A DNA stretch of 11,532 bases, from NCBI GenBank assembly GCA_913064925.1, contig CAJYBN010000084.1, positions 1 through 11,532 on the forward strand. The letters are read 5' to 3'. The translations under genes were made by a program, and so were the position numbers. The notes beneath the pieces were generated by a model that was not told where the DNA came from, made no database searches, and saw only the letters and a program-made list of their open reading frames with translations. Position 1 is the first letter of the stretch, and the number at the start of each line of letters is the position of its first letter. Source of the DNA: an uncultured Peptococcaceae bacterium (GTDB taxonomy: Bacteria; Bacillota; Desulfotomaculia; Desulfotomaculales; Desulfallaceae). This document shows, piece by piece, positions 5,072 through 11,459 of this stretch.

Positions 5072-5695
5072 TTGGATTTCTGGTCTTTTGTCAACAGCCG
5101 CTGGGATAAGATTTTCGCATTGACCATAGAGCACGGCGTGTTGATATTGACCGCCATGGCCGCGGCCATAGTGGTGGGCGTGGTGGTGGGGGTGCTGATC
5201 ACCTACTATAACCCGGCGGCGCACGCGGTGCTTTATATATGCCAGATATTGATGACCGTACCCAGCCTGGCCATGTTGGGGTTGCTCATTCCGCTGCTGG
5301 GTATCGGTTTTTGGACCGGAGTGGTGGGGCTGATACTTTACTCCCTGTTGCCGATTGTTCGCAATACATACACGGGCATACGGGAAATCGATCCCGCCAT
5401 ATTGGAGGCTGCCCGCGGTATGGGCATGAACGAAAGGACTATTTTGCTGAAAATTAAACTACCCCTGGCTTTACCGGTGATTATGGCCGGCATTCGCACC
5501 GCCACCGTCATGGTGGTGGGCATAGGGGCCATCGCTTCTTATGTCGGGGCGGGCGGCTTGGGTGAATTTATCTTTCGCGGCATTTCCCGCTACAACAAGG
5601 ACATGATTTTAACCGGCGCCATATGCGTATCCGTACTGGCCATAGCGGCCGACCTGATTCTCAAATTGGTGGAAAAAAAGGCCAGTTTTCGCTAG
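5072..5695 (+). CDS. opuCB: Compatible-solute ABC transporter permease (OpuCB/YehW-like)
   Basis: This 207-aa inner-membrane protein has about five or six helices. It carries the binding-protein-dependent transport (BPD_transp_1) core. The EAA-type coupling loop AARGMGMNERTILLKIKLPL contacts the ATPase. The segments TVPSLAMLGLL, ILYSLLPIVRNTY and SYVGAGGLGEFIFRG are characteristic of the OpuC/YehYW group, which imports glycine betaine, choline, carnitine and similar osmolytes. The start is TTG at 5072, 8 nt after GGAGGT. An ATG at 5068 has the better codon but is out of frame and stops after 13 codons. The family-typical N-terminus DFWSFVNSRWDKIFALTIEH confirms the TTG. It forms a heterodimer with the second permease. 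Substrate is inferred from the family. Confidence 0.9.
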   Translation: MDFWSFVNSRWDKIFALTIEHGVLILTAMAAAIVVGVVVGVLITYYNPAAHAVLYICQILMTVPSLAMLGLLIPLLGIGFWTGVVGLILYSLLPIVRNTYTGIREIDPAILEAARGMGMNERTILLKIKLPLALPVIMAGIRTATVMVVGIGAIASYVGAGGLGEFIFRGISRYNKDMILTGAICVSVLAIAADLILKLVEKKASFR

Positions 5696-5710
5696 AAAGG
5701 GGGACCAGGC

Positions 5711-6826
5711 TTGATTAAATTGGAAAACGTCACCAAGGTTTTTGCCAACCAGGAAACCCCGGCGGTAAAAAACCTTAACCTACACATAAAAAAAGGCGAA
5801 GTTTGCGTGCTGGTAGGGCCTTCGGGCTGCGGCAAGACCACGACCATGAAAATGATCAACCGCCTGGTGGAGCCGACGGAAGGCACCGTTTACATTGACG
5901 GGAAGGACACCTCCACCGTCAACCCTATCGAGCTGCGCTTAAACATTGGGTACGTAATTCAGGAAATAGGCCTGTTTCCGCACCTGACCATTGCGGAAAA
6001 CGTGGCCACGGTGCCCCGGGAGAAGAAGTGGCCCGCCGAGCGCATCCGGCAGCGGGTGGAAGAACTGCTCAACCTGGTGGGCCTGGACCCGCAGGTTTAC
6101 GGTAACCGCAAGCCGGCGGACCTCAGCGGGGGACAGCGGCAGCGGGTGGGAGTGGCCCGAGCTATGGCTGCGGACCCGCCGATCCTGTTGATGGATGAAC
6201 CTTTCGGGGCCGTAGACCCCATCACCAGGGCTAAGCTGCAGAACGAGTTCTTGCGCATACAGGAGCAGATGCAAAAAACCATTGTGTTTGTGACGCACGA
6301 TATCGATGAAGCCATCAAGATGGGTGACAAAATCGCCGTCATGCGCAAGGGAGAGCTGGTGCAGTACTCCACCCCGGAAGAATTGTTGAGCGCGCCGGCC
6401 AACGATTTCGTGGCCAAGCTGGTGGGCAAGAACCGTTCCATCAAACGCCTGCACCTGATCAGGGTAGACCGGGTGCTGGGCAGCAACCACAACGTGCCGG
6501 TGGTGAAAAAGAACACTCCGGTGCGTAAACTGGAAGAGCTGGTGGACGGCAGCGAGATCGGCGCCGTGCTGGTGGTTGACGAGCGGGACAGGTTGTTGGG
6601 CCTGGCCTCTGCGGTGGATATCCGGGAAGCCGGCGGGGGAGTGGCCGGCGACATATACCAGCCGCTGCCCAATACTATCGGTGTTGGTGCGACCTTAAGC
6701 GACGCTTTGTCCGTAATGTTAAATTACGGCGAGGGTTACGTGGCCGTGGTGGACAAAGCCAACCAGTTAACCGGCATAATAACGCTGGGCTTTTTGTTGG
6801 GACTGGTGAAAGAAGATGCAGCTTAA
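5711..6826 (+). CDS. opuCA: Compatible-solute ABC transporter ATPase with C-terminal CBS domains
   Basis: This 371-aa ATPase energises import through the two flanking permeases. Visible motifs are Walker A GPSGCGKTT (residues 36-44, K42), the Q-loop Q84, signature LSGGQRQR (138-145), Walker B ILLMDEP with catalytic E163, and the H-loop H196 in VTHDIDEA. After about residue 250 two CBS repeats follow, with VPVVKKNTPVRKLEELVDGS and later VGATLSDALSVMLNYGEGYV. In OpuA/OpuC relatives this CBS module senses ionic strength or, in some, binds cyclic di-AMP. Which applies here cannot be read from the sequence. The start is TTG at 5711, with a GGGGG-rich Shine-Dalgarno 7 nt upstream. The 3' end overlaps the next permease by 11 bp, indicating coupled translation. 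Length and layout are typical of the family. Confidence 0.93.
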   Translation: MIKLENVTKVFANQETPAVKNLNLHIKKGEVCVLVGPSGCGKTTTMKMINRLVEPTEGTVYIDGKDTSTVNPIELRLNIGYVIQEIGLFPHLTIAENVATVPREKKWPAERIRQRVEELLNLVGLDPQVYGNRKPADLSGGQRQRVGVARAMAADPPILLMDEPFGAVDPITRAKLQNEFLRIQEQMQKTIVFVTHDIDEAIKMGDKIAVMRKGELVQYSTPEELLSAPANDFVAKLVGKNRSIKRLHLIRVDRVLGSNHNVPVVKKNTPVRKLEELVDGSEIGAVLVVDERDRLLGLASAVDIREAGGGVAGDIYQPLPNTIGVGATLSDALSVMLNYGEGYVAVVDKANQLTGIITLGFLLGLVKEDAA

Positions 6827-7541
6827 ATCTTGGCTGGCCAGGGTTGCCGTTCCGCTGGGCCTGATCCTGGCCGGGGTGGCCGTCGCCGTTTATTTCGTGG
6901 AAAACCCCGGTGGGGCCATGGCGGCCAGGGTGTTGAGTTACCCCAAGGTGATCCGCTTGATCAACGAGCACCTGCTGATGGTGGTTGTATCTTCCTCACT
7001 GGCCATCGCCGCCGCTGTACCACTGGGAATTCTCATCAGCCGCCCCGCTTTACGCGTGCTGGGCATAATCATCGAAAATATCATCAACGTGGCCCAGACC
7101 GTGCCTTCCCTCGCGGTGCTGGCGCTGTTCATGACCATACTGGGGTTGGGATTTAAAACCGCCGTCTTTGCGCTGTGGCTGTACTCGCTGTTGCCTATTT
7201 TACGCAACACATACGCCGGCATCAAAAGCGTGCCGCCGGACGTAATTGAAGCAGCCCGGGGCATGGGCATGACGCCGTTGCGCATACTGACCCGCATAGA
7301 ACTGCCGCTGGCTTACCCCATCGTCATGGCGGGCATACGCACGGCCGTGGTGGTCAACGTGGGAACGGCCACGCTGGCCAGCTTCATCGGCGCCGGCGGG
7401 CTGGGTATGATGATCATCAGCGGCATCTCCGTTTCCCGCCCTACCCTGGTATTATGCGGGGCGCTGCTCAGCGCCATTATGGCCATCCTTTTCGACAACG
7501 TGCTGGGGCAGGTGGAAAATTACCTTCTGGACAGGGGGTAG
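6816..7541 (+). CDS. opuCD: Compatible-solute ABC transporter permease (OpuCD/YehY-like)
   Basis: This is the second permease of the importer, 241 aa. An N-terminal helix (about residues 8-28) is followed by a periplasm-facing segment and the BPD_transp_1 core. The EAA loop is AARGMGMTPLRILTRIELPL, closely matching its partner. TVPSLAVLALF, LWLYSLLPILRNTYAG and SFIGAGGLGMMIISG align segment by segment with the first permease, so the two are paralogues from an old duplication. The ATG at 6816 lies inside the end of the ATPase gene (11-bp overlap), with GGTGAAAGAAG just upstream. The order permease-ATPase-permease matches E. coli yehYXW, but here the binding protein follows rather than leads. 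Substrate is inferred from the family. Confidence 0.92.
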   Translation: MQLKSWLARVAVPLGLILAGVAVAVYFVENPGGAMAARVLSYPKVIRLINEHLLMVVVSSSLAIAAAVPLGILISRPALRVLGIIIENIINVAQTVPSLAVLALFMTILGLGFKTAVFALWLYSLLPILRNTYAGIKSVPPDVIEAARGMGMTPLRILTRIELPLAYPIVMAGIRTAVVVNVGTATLASFIGAGGLGMMIISGISVSRPTLVLCGALLSAIMAILFDNVLGQVENYLLDRG

Positions 7542-7546
7542 CCAAG

Positions 7547-7573
7547 ATACCGCAGGGGAGAAGCCGGCGGTAT
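7547..7573 (+). other. Intercistronic hairpin before the binding-protein gene
   Basis: ATACCGC (7547-7553) and GCGGTAT (7567-7573) form a perfect 7-bp stem in the 72-bp gap between permease and binding protein. There is no T-tract, so it is not a terminator. Such hairpins often protect the 5' end of a processed downstream message and raise binding-protein levels relative to membrane subunits. That role is inferred. Confidence 0.4.
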
Positions 7574-7613
7574 GTGATCCTCCCGAAACTACAAAAGAAA
7601 GGAGCTGTGTAAG

Positions 7614-8606
7614 ATGTTAAGCAAGAAAGGCAGTTTATTTTGGCTGGCACTGGTTGTTGCTGCAGTAATGTTGCTGGCGGTGGGATGTGGCGGCGGTTCG
7701 GATACCGCCGAAAAGTCGGGCGATGAGTCCGGCGGCGAAGGCGAACCGGTCATCAAGGAATGGGTTTTCGCCGCTGACCACGAGTTTTCTGTGCGGCCCG
7801 ACGGCTTGCCCGAATTGGAAAAGGTTTACGGCTTTGAGTTTGACCGTGTGGAAGTTATGGACCTGGGCGTTACTTACGGCGCCCTGAAAGACGGGCTGGT
7901 TCCGGTGGCCATGGGCTTTGCCACCGACGGCCGCATCGGGGCCTTCGGCCTGGTGAACCTGGAAGACGACAAGCATTTCTTCCCGGTATACAACCCGGCG
8001 CCGGTGGTACGCAAGGAGGTGCTTGACAAGTACCCTGAGATCAAGGACATACTGGGTGCCATCGGCCCCAAGCTGGACACCGAAACCATGATTGAGCTGA
8101 ACGGCAAGGTGGATATCGATGGTATGGAGCCCAAAGAGGTGGCCCGCCAGTTCCTGCTGGAGCAGGGGCTCATAGACGAGGAAAAGGAAGAGCAGACCAA
8201 GGGTCCCGTTGTGGTGGGTTCCAAAGAATTTACCGAGCAGCTGATCCTGGGTGCCATGTCGGTGTTGGCCCTGGAGGATGCCGGCTTTAAGGTTACGGAC
8301 AACACCGGCCTGGGCGGCACGGAGATGGCCCGTAACGCCTTGGAATCCGGGGAAATTGACACTTACTGGGAGTATACCGGCACGGCCTGGCTGGTGGCCC
8401 TGGGCCACGAAAAACCCATCACCGATTCCGAAGAAGCTTTTCAAAAGGTCAGCGAAGAAGACCTGGCCAAGAACAACCTGGTGTGGCTGTCTTATGCAAA
8501 GTTCGATAACACCTATACGCTGATGATGCGCAAAGACGATGCCGAAAAGCTGGGCATTAAGACCATCAGCGACCTGGCCAGGATGATTAATGAAAGCAAG
8601 AAATAA
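7614..8606 (+). CDS. Osmolyte-binding lipoprotein of the OpuCC/OsmF family with circularly permuted domains
   Basis: This 330-aa exported lipoprotein has a basic start, a hydrophobic core and a lipobox LLAVGC with acylated C25. A Gly/Ser/Glu linker follows (26-48). In OpuCC/OsmF proteins the mature chain begins with the GSKxFTEQ lobe and ends with the TDGRI...LNxxVD lobe. Here the order is reversed. Residues 50-187 hold the normally C-terminal half: HEFSVRPDGLP, FATDGRIGAF, DDKHFFPVYNPAPVVR, MIELNGKVD and ARQFLLEQGLI. Residues 197-330 hold the normally N-terminal half: VVVGSKEFTEQLILG, LGGTEMARNAL, IDTYWEYTGTAW, FDNTYTLMMRKD and KTISDLARM. A short charged linker (DEEKEEQTKG) joins old C- and N-termini. 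Both halves look complete and the usual aromatic ligand-site candidates remain (F102, Y126, Y254, Y301). The ATG has AGGAG 9 nt upstream. It completes the operon; substrate is unknown. Confidence 0.92.
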   Translation: MLSKKGSLFWLALVVAAVMLLAVGCGGGSDTAEKSGDESGGEGEPVIKEWVFAADHEFSVRPDGLPELEKVYGFEFDRVEVMDLGVTYGALKDGLVPVAMGFATDGRIGAFGLVNLEDDKHFFPVYNPAPVVRKEVLDKYPEIKDILGAIGPKLDTETMIELNGKVDIDGMEPKEVARQFLLEQGLIDEEKEEQTKGPVVVGSKEFTEQLILGAMSVLALEDAGFKVTDNTGLGGTEMARNALESGEIDTYWEYTGTAWLVALGHEKPITDSEEAFQKVSEEDLAKNNLVWLSYAKFDNTYTLMMRKDDAEKLGIKTISDLARMINESKK

Positions 8607-8662
8607 GCGCGTAGAGGTAGAATGCTACGGAGGAGAACATTCGCCGGCAGGCGCTATATGGC

Positions 8663-8704
8663 AAAAAAGGGCCTTTTACCGTTGGGGTGGAAGGCCCTTT
8701 TTTT
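8663..8704 (+). terminator. Strong rho-independent terminator of the opu operon
   Basis: AAAAAAGGGCCTT (8663-8675) pairs perfectly with AAGGCCCTTTTTT (8691-8703) around a 15-nt loop, and the T-run extends to 8704. It lies 56 bp after the binding-protein stop. The A-run on the left arm means it could also terminate leftward transcription. Confidence 0.9.
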
Positions 8705-8742
8705 CGCTGCTTCTGGCCGGGGAGCATTCCATTTATATCCTG

Positions 8743-8771
8743 TTGACTGCCGCGTCCGACCTCCTTATAAT
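8743..8771 (+). promoter_or_regulatory. Upstream promoter P1 of the Y-family polymerase operon
   Basis: TTGACT (8743-8748), a 17-bp spacer and a perfect TATAAT (8766-8771) make a near-consensus sigma-A promoter. The start point would fall near 8778, exactly at the perfect CAAACATATGTTTG palindrome. A bound repressor there would block initiation. The resulting leader to the ATG is about 135 nt. Confidence 0.75.
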
Positions 8772-8777
8772 AAAAAC

Positions 8778-8791
8778 CAAACATATGTTTG
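8778..8791. promoter_or_regulatory. CAAACATATGTTTG, perfect SOS-box-like palindrome
   Basis: This fully symmetrical 14-mer has the AACATATGTT core found in B. subtilis-type LexA boxes, with the outer G/C replaced by A/T. It starts about 6 bp after the P1 -10 element. LexA as the ligand is inferred from architecture and from the DNA-repair gene it precedes. Confidence 0.7.
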
Positions 8792-8858
8792 ACAGGGATT
8801 TGACAAACCACCTGCCGGCGCTTTCGTTTCCTGGAGCGAACGGCGTGCGAAACACCCT

Positions 8859-8887
8859 TTGCCAATACTTTGAATCAAACATATATT
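8859..8887 (+). promoter_or_regulatory. Proximal promoter P2 of the Y-family polymerase operon
   Basis: TTGCCA (8859-8864), a 17-bp spacer and TATATT (8882-8887) form a fair sigma-A promoter. Its start point would be near 8894, about 18 nt before the chosen ATG. Its -10 lies inside the palindrome at 8876-8889. Confidence 0.65.
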
Positions 8888-8889
8888 TG
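8876..8889. promoter_or_regulatory. CAAACATATATTTG, second SOS-box-like site
   Basis: This site differs by one base from the perfect palindrome at 8778-8791. It covers the -10 of P2, a classic repressor position. Centre-to-centre distance to the other site is 98 bp. Confidence 0.6.
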
Positions 8890-8912
8890 GTACAGTGAGT
8901 GCGGTGAGTGTT

Positions 8913-10103
8913 ATGCAGCGCGTTATTTTACTGGCCGACATGAACAGCTTCTTTGCCAGCTGCCACCAGGCTGTGCACCCTGAGCTGCAAGGCAAGGAGG
9001 TCATTGTGGCCGGGGATCCCAGAAAGAGAACCGGCATTGTGCTGGCCGCCTCTTACCCGGCCAAGGCTAAGGGCGTGAAAACCGGCATGCCGGTGCGGGA
9101 GGCCAGGCAGCTTTGCCCGGACGCCCGCTTTTTCAGCCCGGATTACCCCCTGTACATAGATTTTTCCACCAAGGTGCTGCGGGTAATGCGCGACTTTACC
9201 GACCTGGTGGAGCCGTTTTCCATCGATGAGGCTTTTGCCGACTTTACGGGTGTGCTGCACCTGTGGGGCCCTCCCGCGGTGGCAGCTCGCCGGTTAAAGG
9301 AGCGTATCCGGGCAGAGGTGGGTGTGCCGTGCAGCGTGGGCATCGGTCCCAATAAGCTGATTGCCAAGATGGCTGCCGGCCTGCGGAAACCCGACGGGCT
9401 TACTGTGCTGGAAAGCGTGGAGGAATTCAAAAGGGCCTGCTGGCCGCTGCCGGTCAGGCAGCTATTCGGCATCGGGCCCCGGTACGAGAAGCACCTGCGG
9501 TATTACAACGTGCGCACCATCGGCGACCTGGCCCGGTTTCCCCTAAGCATTTTGCGAAAAAGGTGGGGCAAAAACGGGGAAATGCTGTGGCTGTGTGCCA
9601 ACGGGATAGATTACAGCCCGGTGGTGCCCGGCAGTCTCGACGTTGCCAAGAGCATCGGACAGCAAAAAACCTTGCCCTGGGACTTGTATGGCTTTGCCGG
9701 CATCAAGGTGGTGGTTCTGGAATTGAGCGAGGCGGTGGCGCGGCGCGCGCGCCGGGGGAAGTACGTTGGGCGCACCGTGGTACTGACCCTGCGCGACGCC
9801 CAGCTGCGGTTTTTTGCCCGGTCGCAAAGCATGGCCGAGTATACCGACCTGGCGGATGAAATTTACCGCACTGCGTGCCGGATACTGTATAAGTACTGGG
9901 ACGAGTCCCGGCCGGTGCGGCTGGTGGGCGTCACCCTCGGCAGCCTGGTTAAGCGGGAACATTTTCAGTGTGACATTTTCGGGCAAAGGATGCGCCTGTC
10001 AAGGCTGGCCAGGGCCTGCGACGCCGTTAGGGACCGCTTTGGAGAAAGGGCCGTCATGCGGGGCGTATCTCTTACGGAGGCGAGTATCAACCGTGAGCGG
10101 TAA
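8913..10103 (+). CDS. dinB: Y-family translesion DNA polymerase (DinB/Pol IV-like)
   Basis: This 396-aa polymerase copies damaged templates. Catalytic acidic residues are visible: D9 in LLADMNSFFAS, and D105 and E106 in FSIDEAF. F14 is in the steric-gate position that excludes ribonucleotides. Other family landmarks are SYPAKAKGVKTGMPVREA, the CSVGIGPNKLIAKMAAGLRKPDG finger/palm segment, the LFGIGPRYEKHL helix-hairpin-helix and the little-finger domain from about 230 onward. QCDIF (352-356) fits a beta-clamp binding motif of the QL[SD]LF type. ATG at 8913 is chosen because GGTGA lies 5 nt upstream; GTG at 8895 would begin at the predicted mRNA 5' end. The symbol is a family-level assignment, since several Y-polymerase subgroups occur in Firmicutes. 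The two SOS-box-like sites imply damage induction. The 3' end overlaps the next gene by 11 bp. Confidence 0.92.
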   Translation: MQRVILLADMNSFFASCHQAVHPELQGKEVIVAGDPRKRTGIVLAASYPAKAKGVKTGMPVREARQLCPDARFFSPDYPLYIDFSTKVLRVMRDFTDLVEPFSIDEAFADFTGVLHLWGPPAVAARRLKERIRAEVGVPCSVGIGPNKLIAKMAAGLRKPDGLTVLESVEEFKRACWPLPVRQLFGIGPRYEKHLRYYNVRTIGDLARFPLSILRKRWGKNGEMLWLCANGIDYSPVVPGSLDVAKSIGQQKTLPWDLYGFAGIKVVVLELSEAVARRARRGKYVGRTVVLTLRDAQLRFFARSQSMAEYTDLADEIYRTACRILYKYWDESRPVRLVGVTLGSLVKREHFQCDIFGQRMRLSRLARACDAVRDRFGERAVMRGVSLTEASINRER

Positions 10104-10392
10104 GAATGTGTTATGGGAAAAGCACCGGATGTACCTGCCTGAAATGCGCCAAAGGGCTGTACACCGCTGCAAGCACTGCAAGTTTTTCGTGCAGATACGG
10201 GGAAAAAGGGAAACTAGAAACGGGTGCGTGGTGAGCATTAAAGCGTACGGGGGCTTGGAAAAACGGGTGCCCCCGGTTATACCGGTGGCCGATATCATAA
10301 AGCGGGTCGGCCTGGAGGGCCTGGAGCGGTGCCTGGAGGGAGTCGACCCGGAAAAACAGAGCTGCGGTAAGTTCCAGCCGAAAAACAATTAA
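10093..10392 (+). CDS. Small cysteine-containing protein translationally coupled to the polymerase
   Basis: This 99-aa soluble protein starts at GTG 10093, inside the last codons of the polymerase gene. GGAGG lies 12 nt upstream, and the 11-bp overlap favours coupling. It contains HRCKHCKFF (C26, C29), C45 in NGCVV and C91 in QSCGKF, with a further C80. Four of these could bind zinc or an iron-sulfur cluster. The middle is a predicted helix (VADIIKRVGLEGLERCLEG). I do not recognise a family. Position suggests it works with the polymerase or in the same damage response. Base composition and codon use look like the neighbours, so it is not obviously foreign. A shorter start at GTG 10108 or ATG 10129 cannot be excluded but lacks a ribosome binding site. 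Confidence 0.7.
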   Translation: MSGKNVLWEKHRMYLPEMRQRAVHRCKHCKFFVQIRGKRETRNGCVVSIKAYGGLEKRVPPVIPVADIIKRVGLEGLERCLEGVDPEKQSCGKFQPKNN

Positions 10393-10431
10393 ACCGCTTT
10401 CGCCCGTGGCTTGCCCGTGACCGGACCGGGC

Positions 10432-10459
10432 CGGGGGTGCTACAATATAAGCACCCCCG
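10432..10459. promoter_or_regulatory. 10-bp perfect inverted repeat over the methyltransferase promoter region
   Basis: CGGGGGTGCT (10432-10441) pairs exactly with AGCACCCCCG (10450-10459) around the 8-nt spacer ACAATATA. A -10-like TACAAT (10441-10446) lies at its centre, with a weak -35 candidate GTGACC (10417-10422). The repeat is followed by seven A residues, not T, so it is not a terminator for the upstream gene. It can be an operator or a leader hairpin ending 8 nt before the AAGGAGG ribosome binding site. Confidence 0.55.
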
Positions 10460-10481
10460 AAAAAAACAAGGAGGGAGTAAA

Positions 10482-11435
10482 ATGCCGGATACCAGCTCGT
10501 TCAAATTGCCGCGGGAATTGTTAATAGCCGGGGCCGCGGCGGAAGTGGGCATATTTGACGCTTTGCAAAGCGGCCCCCTTACCCTGGAGGATCTGCGTGC
10601 CAGGACCAAAACGGACTCGCGAGCTTTGTGGGTCGTTGCGGAGGCCTTAGTAGCTTTGGGTTACCTGAAGTATGAGGGCACGCGCCTCAAGCTGACCGGA
10701 GAGGCATATCGCGTTTTGTTCGATCCGGGCTACAAGAACTATACGGGTTTTTCCTTCATGCACACTTATAACTTGTTGTCCTCGTGGGTGCAGTTGCCGG
10801 AAGTCCTGCGCAGCGGACGGCCCGCCGTCAAAAAGCAAAGCCCCGGCCGGTTAAAGAATTATATCGCGGCCATGAGCCGCCATGCCAGGGCGTCGGCACC
10901 CCACATAGCGGATTACTGCCTGCAAGGCCTGCCGCCCAAGCCAAAAGTGCTGGATGTAGGCGGTGGTCCGCTGACTTACGCGGTGGCCTTTGCGCAAAAG
11001 GGGGCGGTGGTGACCGTGCTGGACCTGCCGGAAGTGATAGACATGATGCTGCCGGAATTGGAACCCGGCCTGCCCGTGCAAATGGTGAAAGGCGATTTTA
11101 CCCGGGGATTGCCCCGGGGGCCCTTTGACTTGGTGTACCTGGGCAACGTCTGTCATATTTACGGCGAAAAAGAAAACAGGCAGTTGTTCAGGAATGTTGC
11201 TCGAGAGCTAAAAGCCGGGGGCCGGCTGGTGATCAACGACATGATCCGCGGCACCGGCGTAATGCCCGCGCTGTTTGCGGTCAACATGCTGGTCAACACG
11301 CCTTCCGGTGGCACTTGGACTTACGAGCAATATAAGGCCTGGCTGGAGGATGCCGGGTTTGTAGTGGATCCTTACCGGGAAGTCGCGGAGCGGCAGTTGA
11401 TTACGGCTCACCGTACTCCCGGCGCAGCGCCGTGA
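10482..11435 (+). CDS. Class I SAM-dependent O-methyltransferase (Methyltransf_2 type)
   Basis: This 317-aa enzyme has the two-domain build of the small-molecule O-methyltransferases related to CrtF, acetylserotonin and polyketide methyltransferases. Residues 1 to about 90 are a winged-helix dimerisation domain (LPRELLIAGAAAEVGIFDAL, RALWVVAEALVALGYL). The catalytic Rossmann fold follows, with SAM motif I VLDVGGGP (156-163) and the acidic ribose-binding D181 in VLDLPEV. LVYLGNVCHIYG replaces the plant-type HDW catalytic segment, keeping the histidine. RELKAGGRLVINDM is motif III-like. The ATG has AAGGAGGGAG just upstream, so 10482 is secure although the frame extends to 10437. The gene stands alone after the polymerase pair and has its own predicted promoter. 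The methyl acceptor cannot be inferred. Confidence 0.88.
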   Translation: MPDTSSFKLPRELLIAGAAAEVGIFDALQSGPLTLEDLRARTKTDSRALWVVAEALVALGYLKYEGTRLKLTGEAYRVLFDPGYKNYTGFSFMHTYNLLSSWVQLPEVLRSGRPAVKKQSPGRLKNYIAAMSRHARASAPHIADYCLQGLPPKPKVLDVGGGPLTYAVAFAQKGAVVTVLDLPEVIDMMLPELEPGLPVQMVKGDFTRGLPRGPFDLVYLGNVCHIYGEKENRQLFRNVARELKAGGRLVINDMIRGTGVMPALFAVNMLVNTPSGGTWTYEQYKAWLEDAGFVVDPYREVAERQLITAHRTPGAAP

Positions 11436-11459
11436 AATGGTCGCGGCACATAAGCAATA

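Larger units (their letters stand above)
8607..8912 (+). other. Intergenic region between the opu operon and the polymerase gene
   Basis: I see no convincing gene in these 306 bases. In order they hold about 55 bases without recognised signals, the operon terminator (8663-8704), then two promoter-like elements and two SOS-box-like palindromes for the polymerase (8743-8889). A weak open frame crosses the region but has the wrong composition and no usable start. Confidence 0.7.

Noticed and set aside
8778..8889. Spaced palindromes as a CRISPR array or plasmid-type iteron set
   Set aside because: There are only two sites, they overlap promoter elements, and no regular repeat-spacer pattern exists.
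8590..8898. 102-codon rightward frame across the intergenic region before the polymerase
   Set aside because: It reads through a strong terminator, two promoter-like elements and two operators, and has no valid start.
10432..10459. Inverted repeat as terminator of the polymerase operon
   Set aside because: The stem is followed by A residues on the + strand rather than a T-tract, and it lies at the next gene's promoter.
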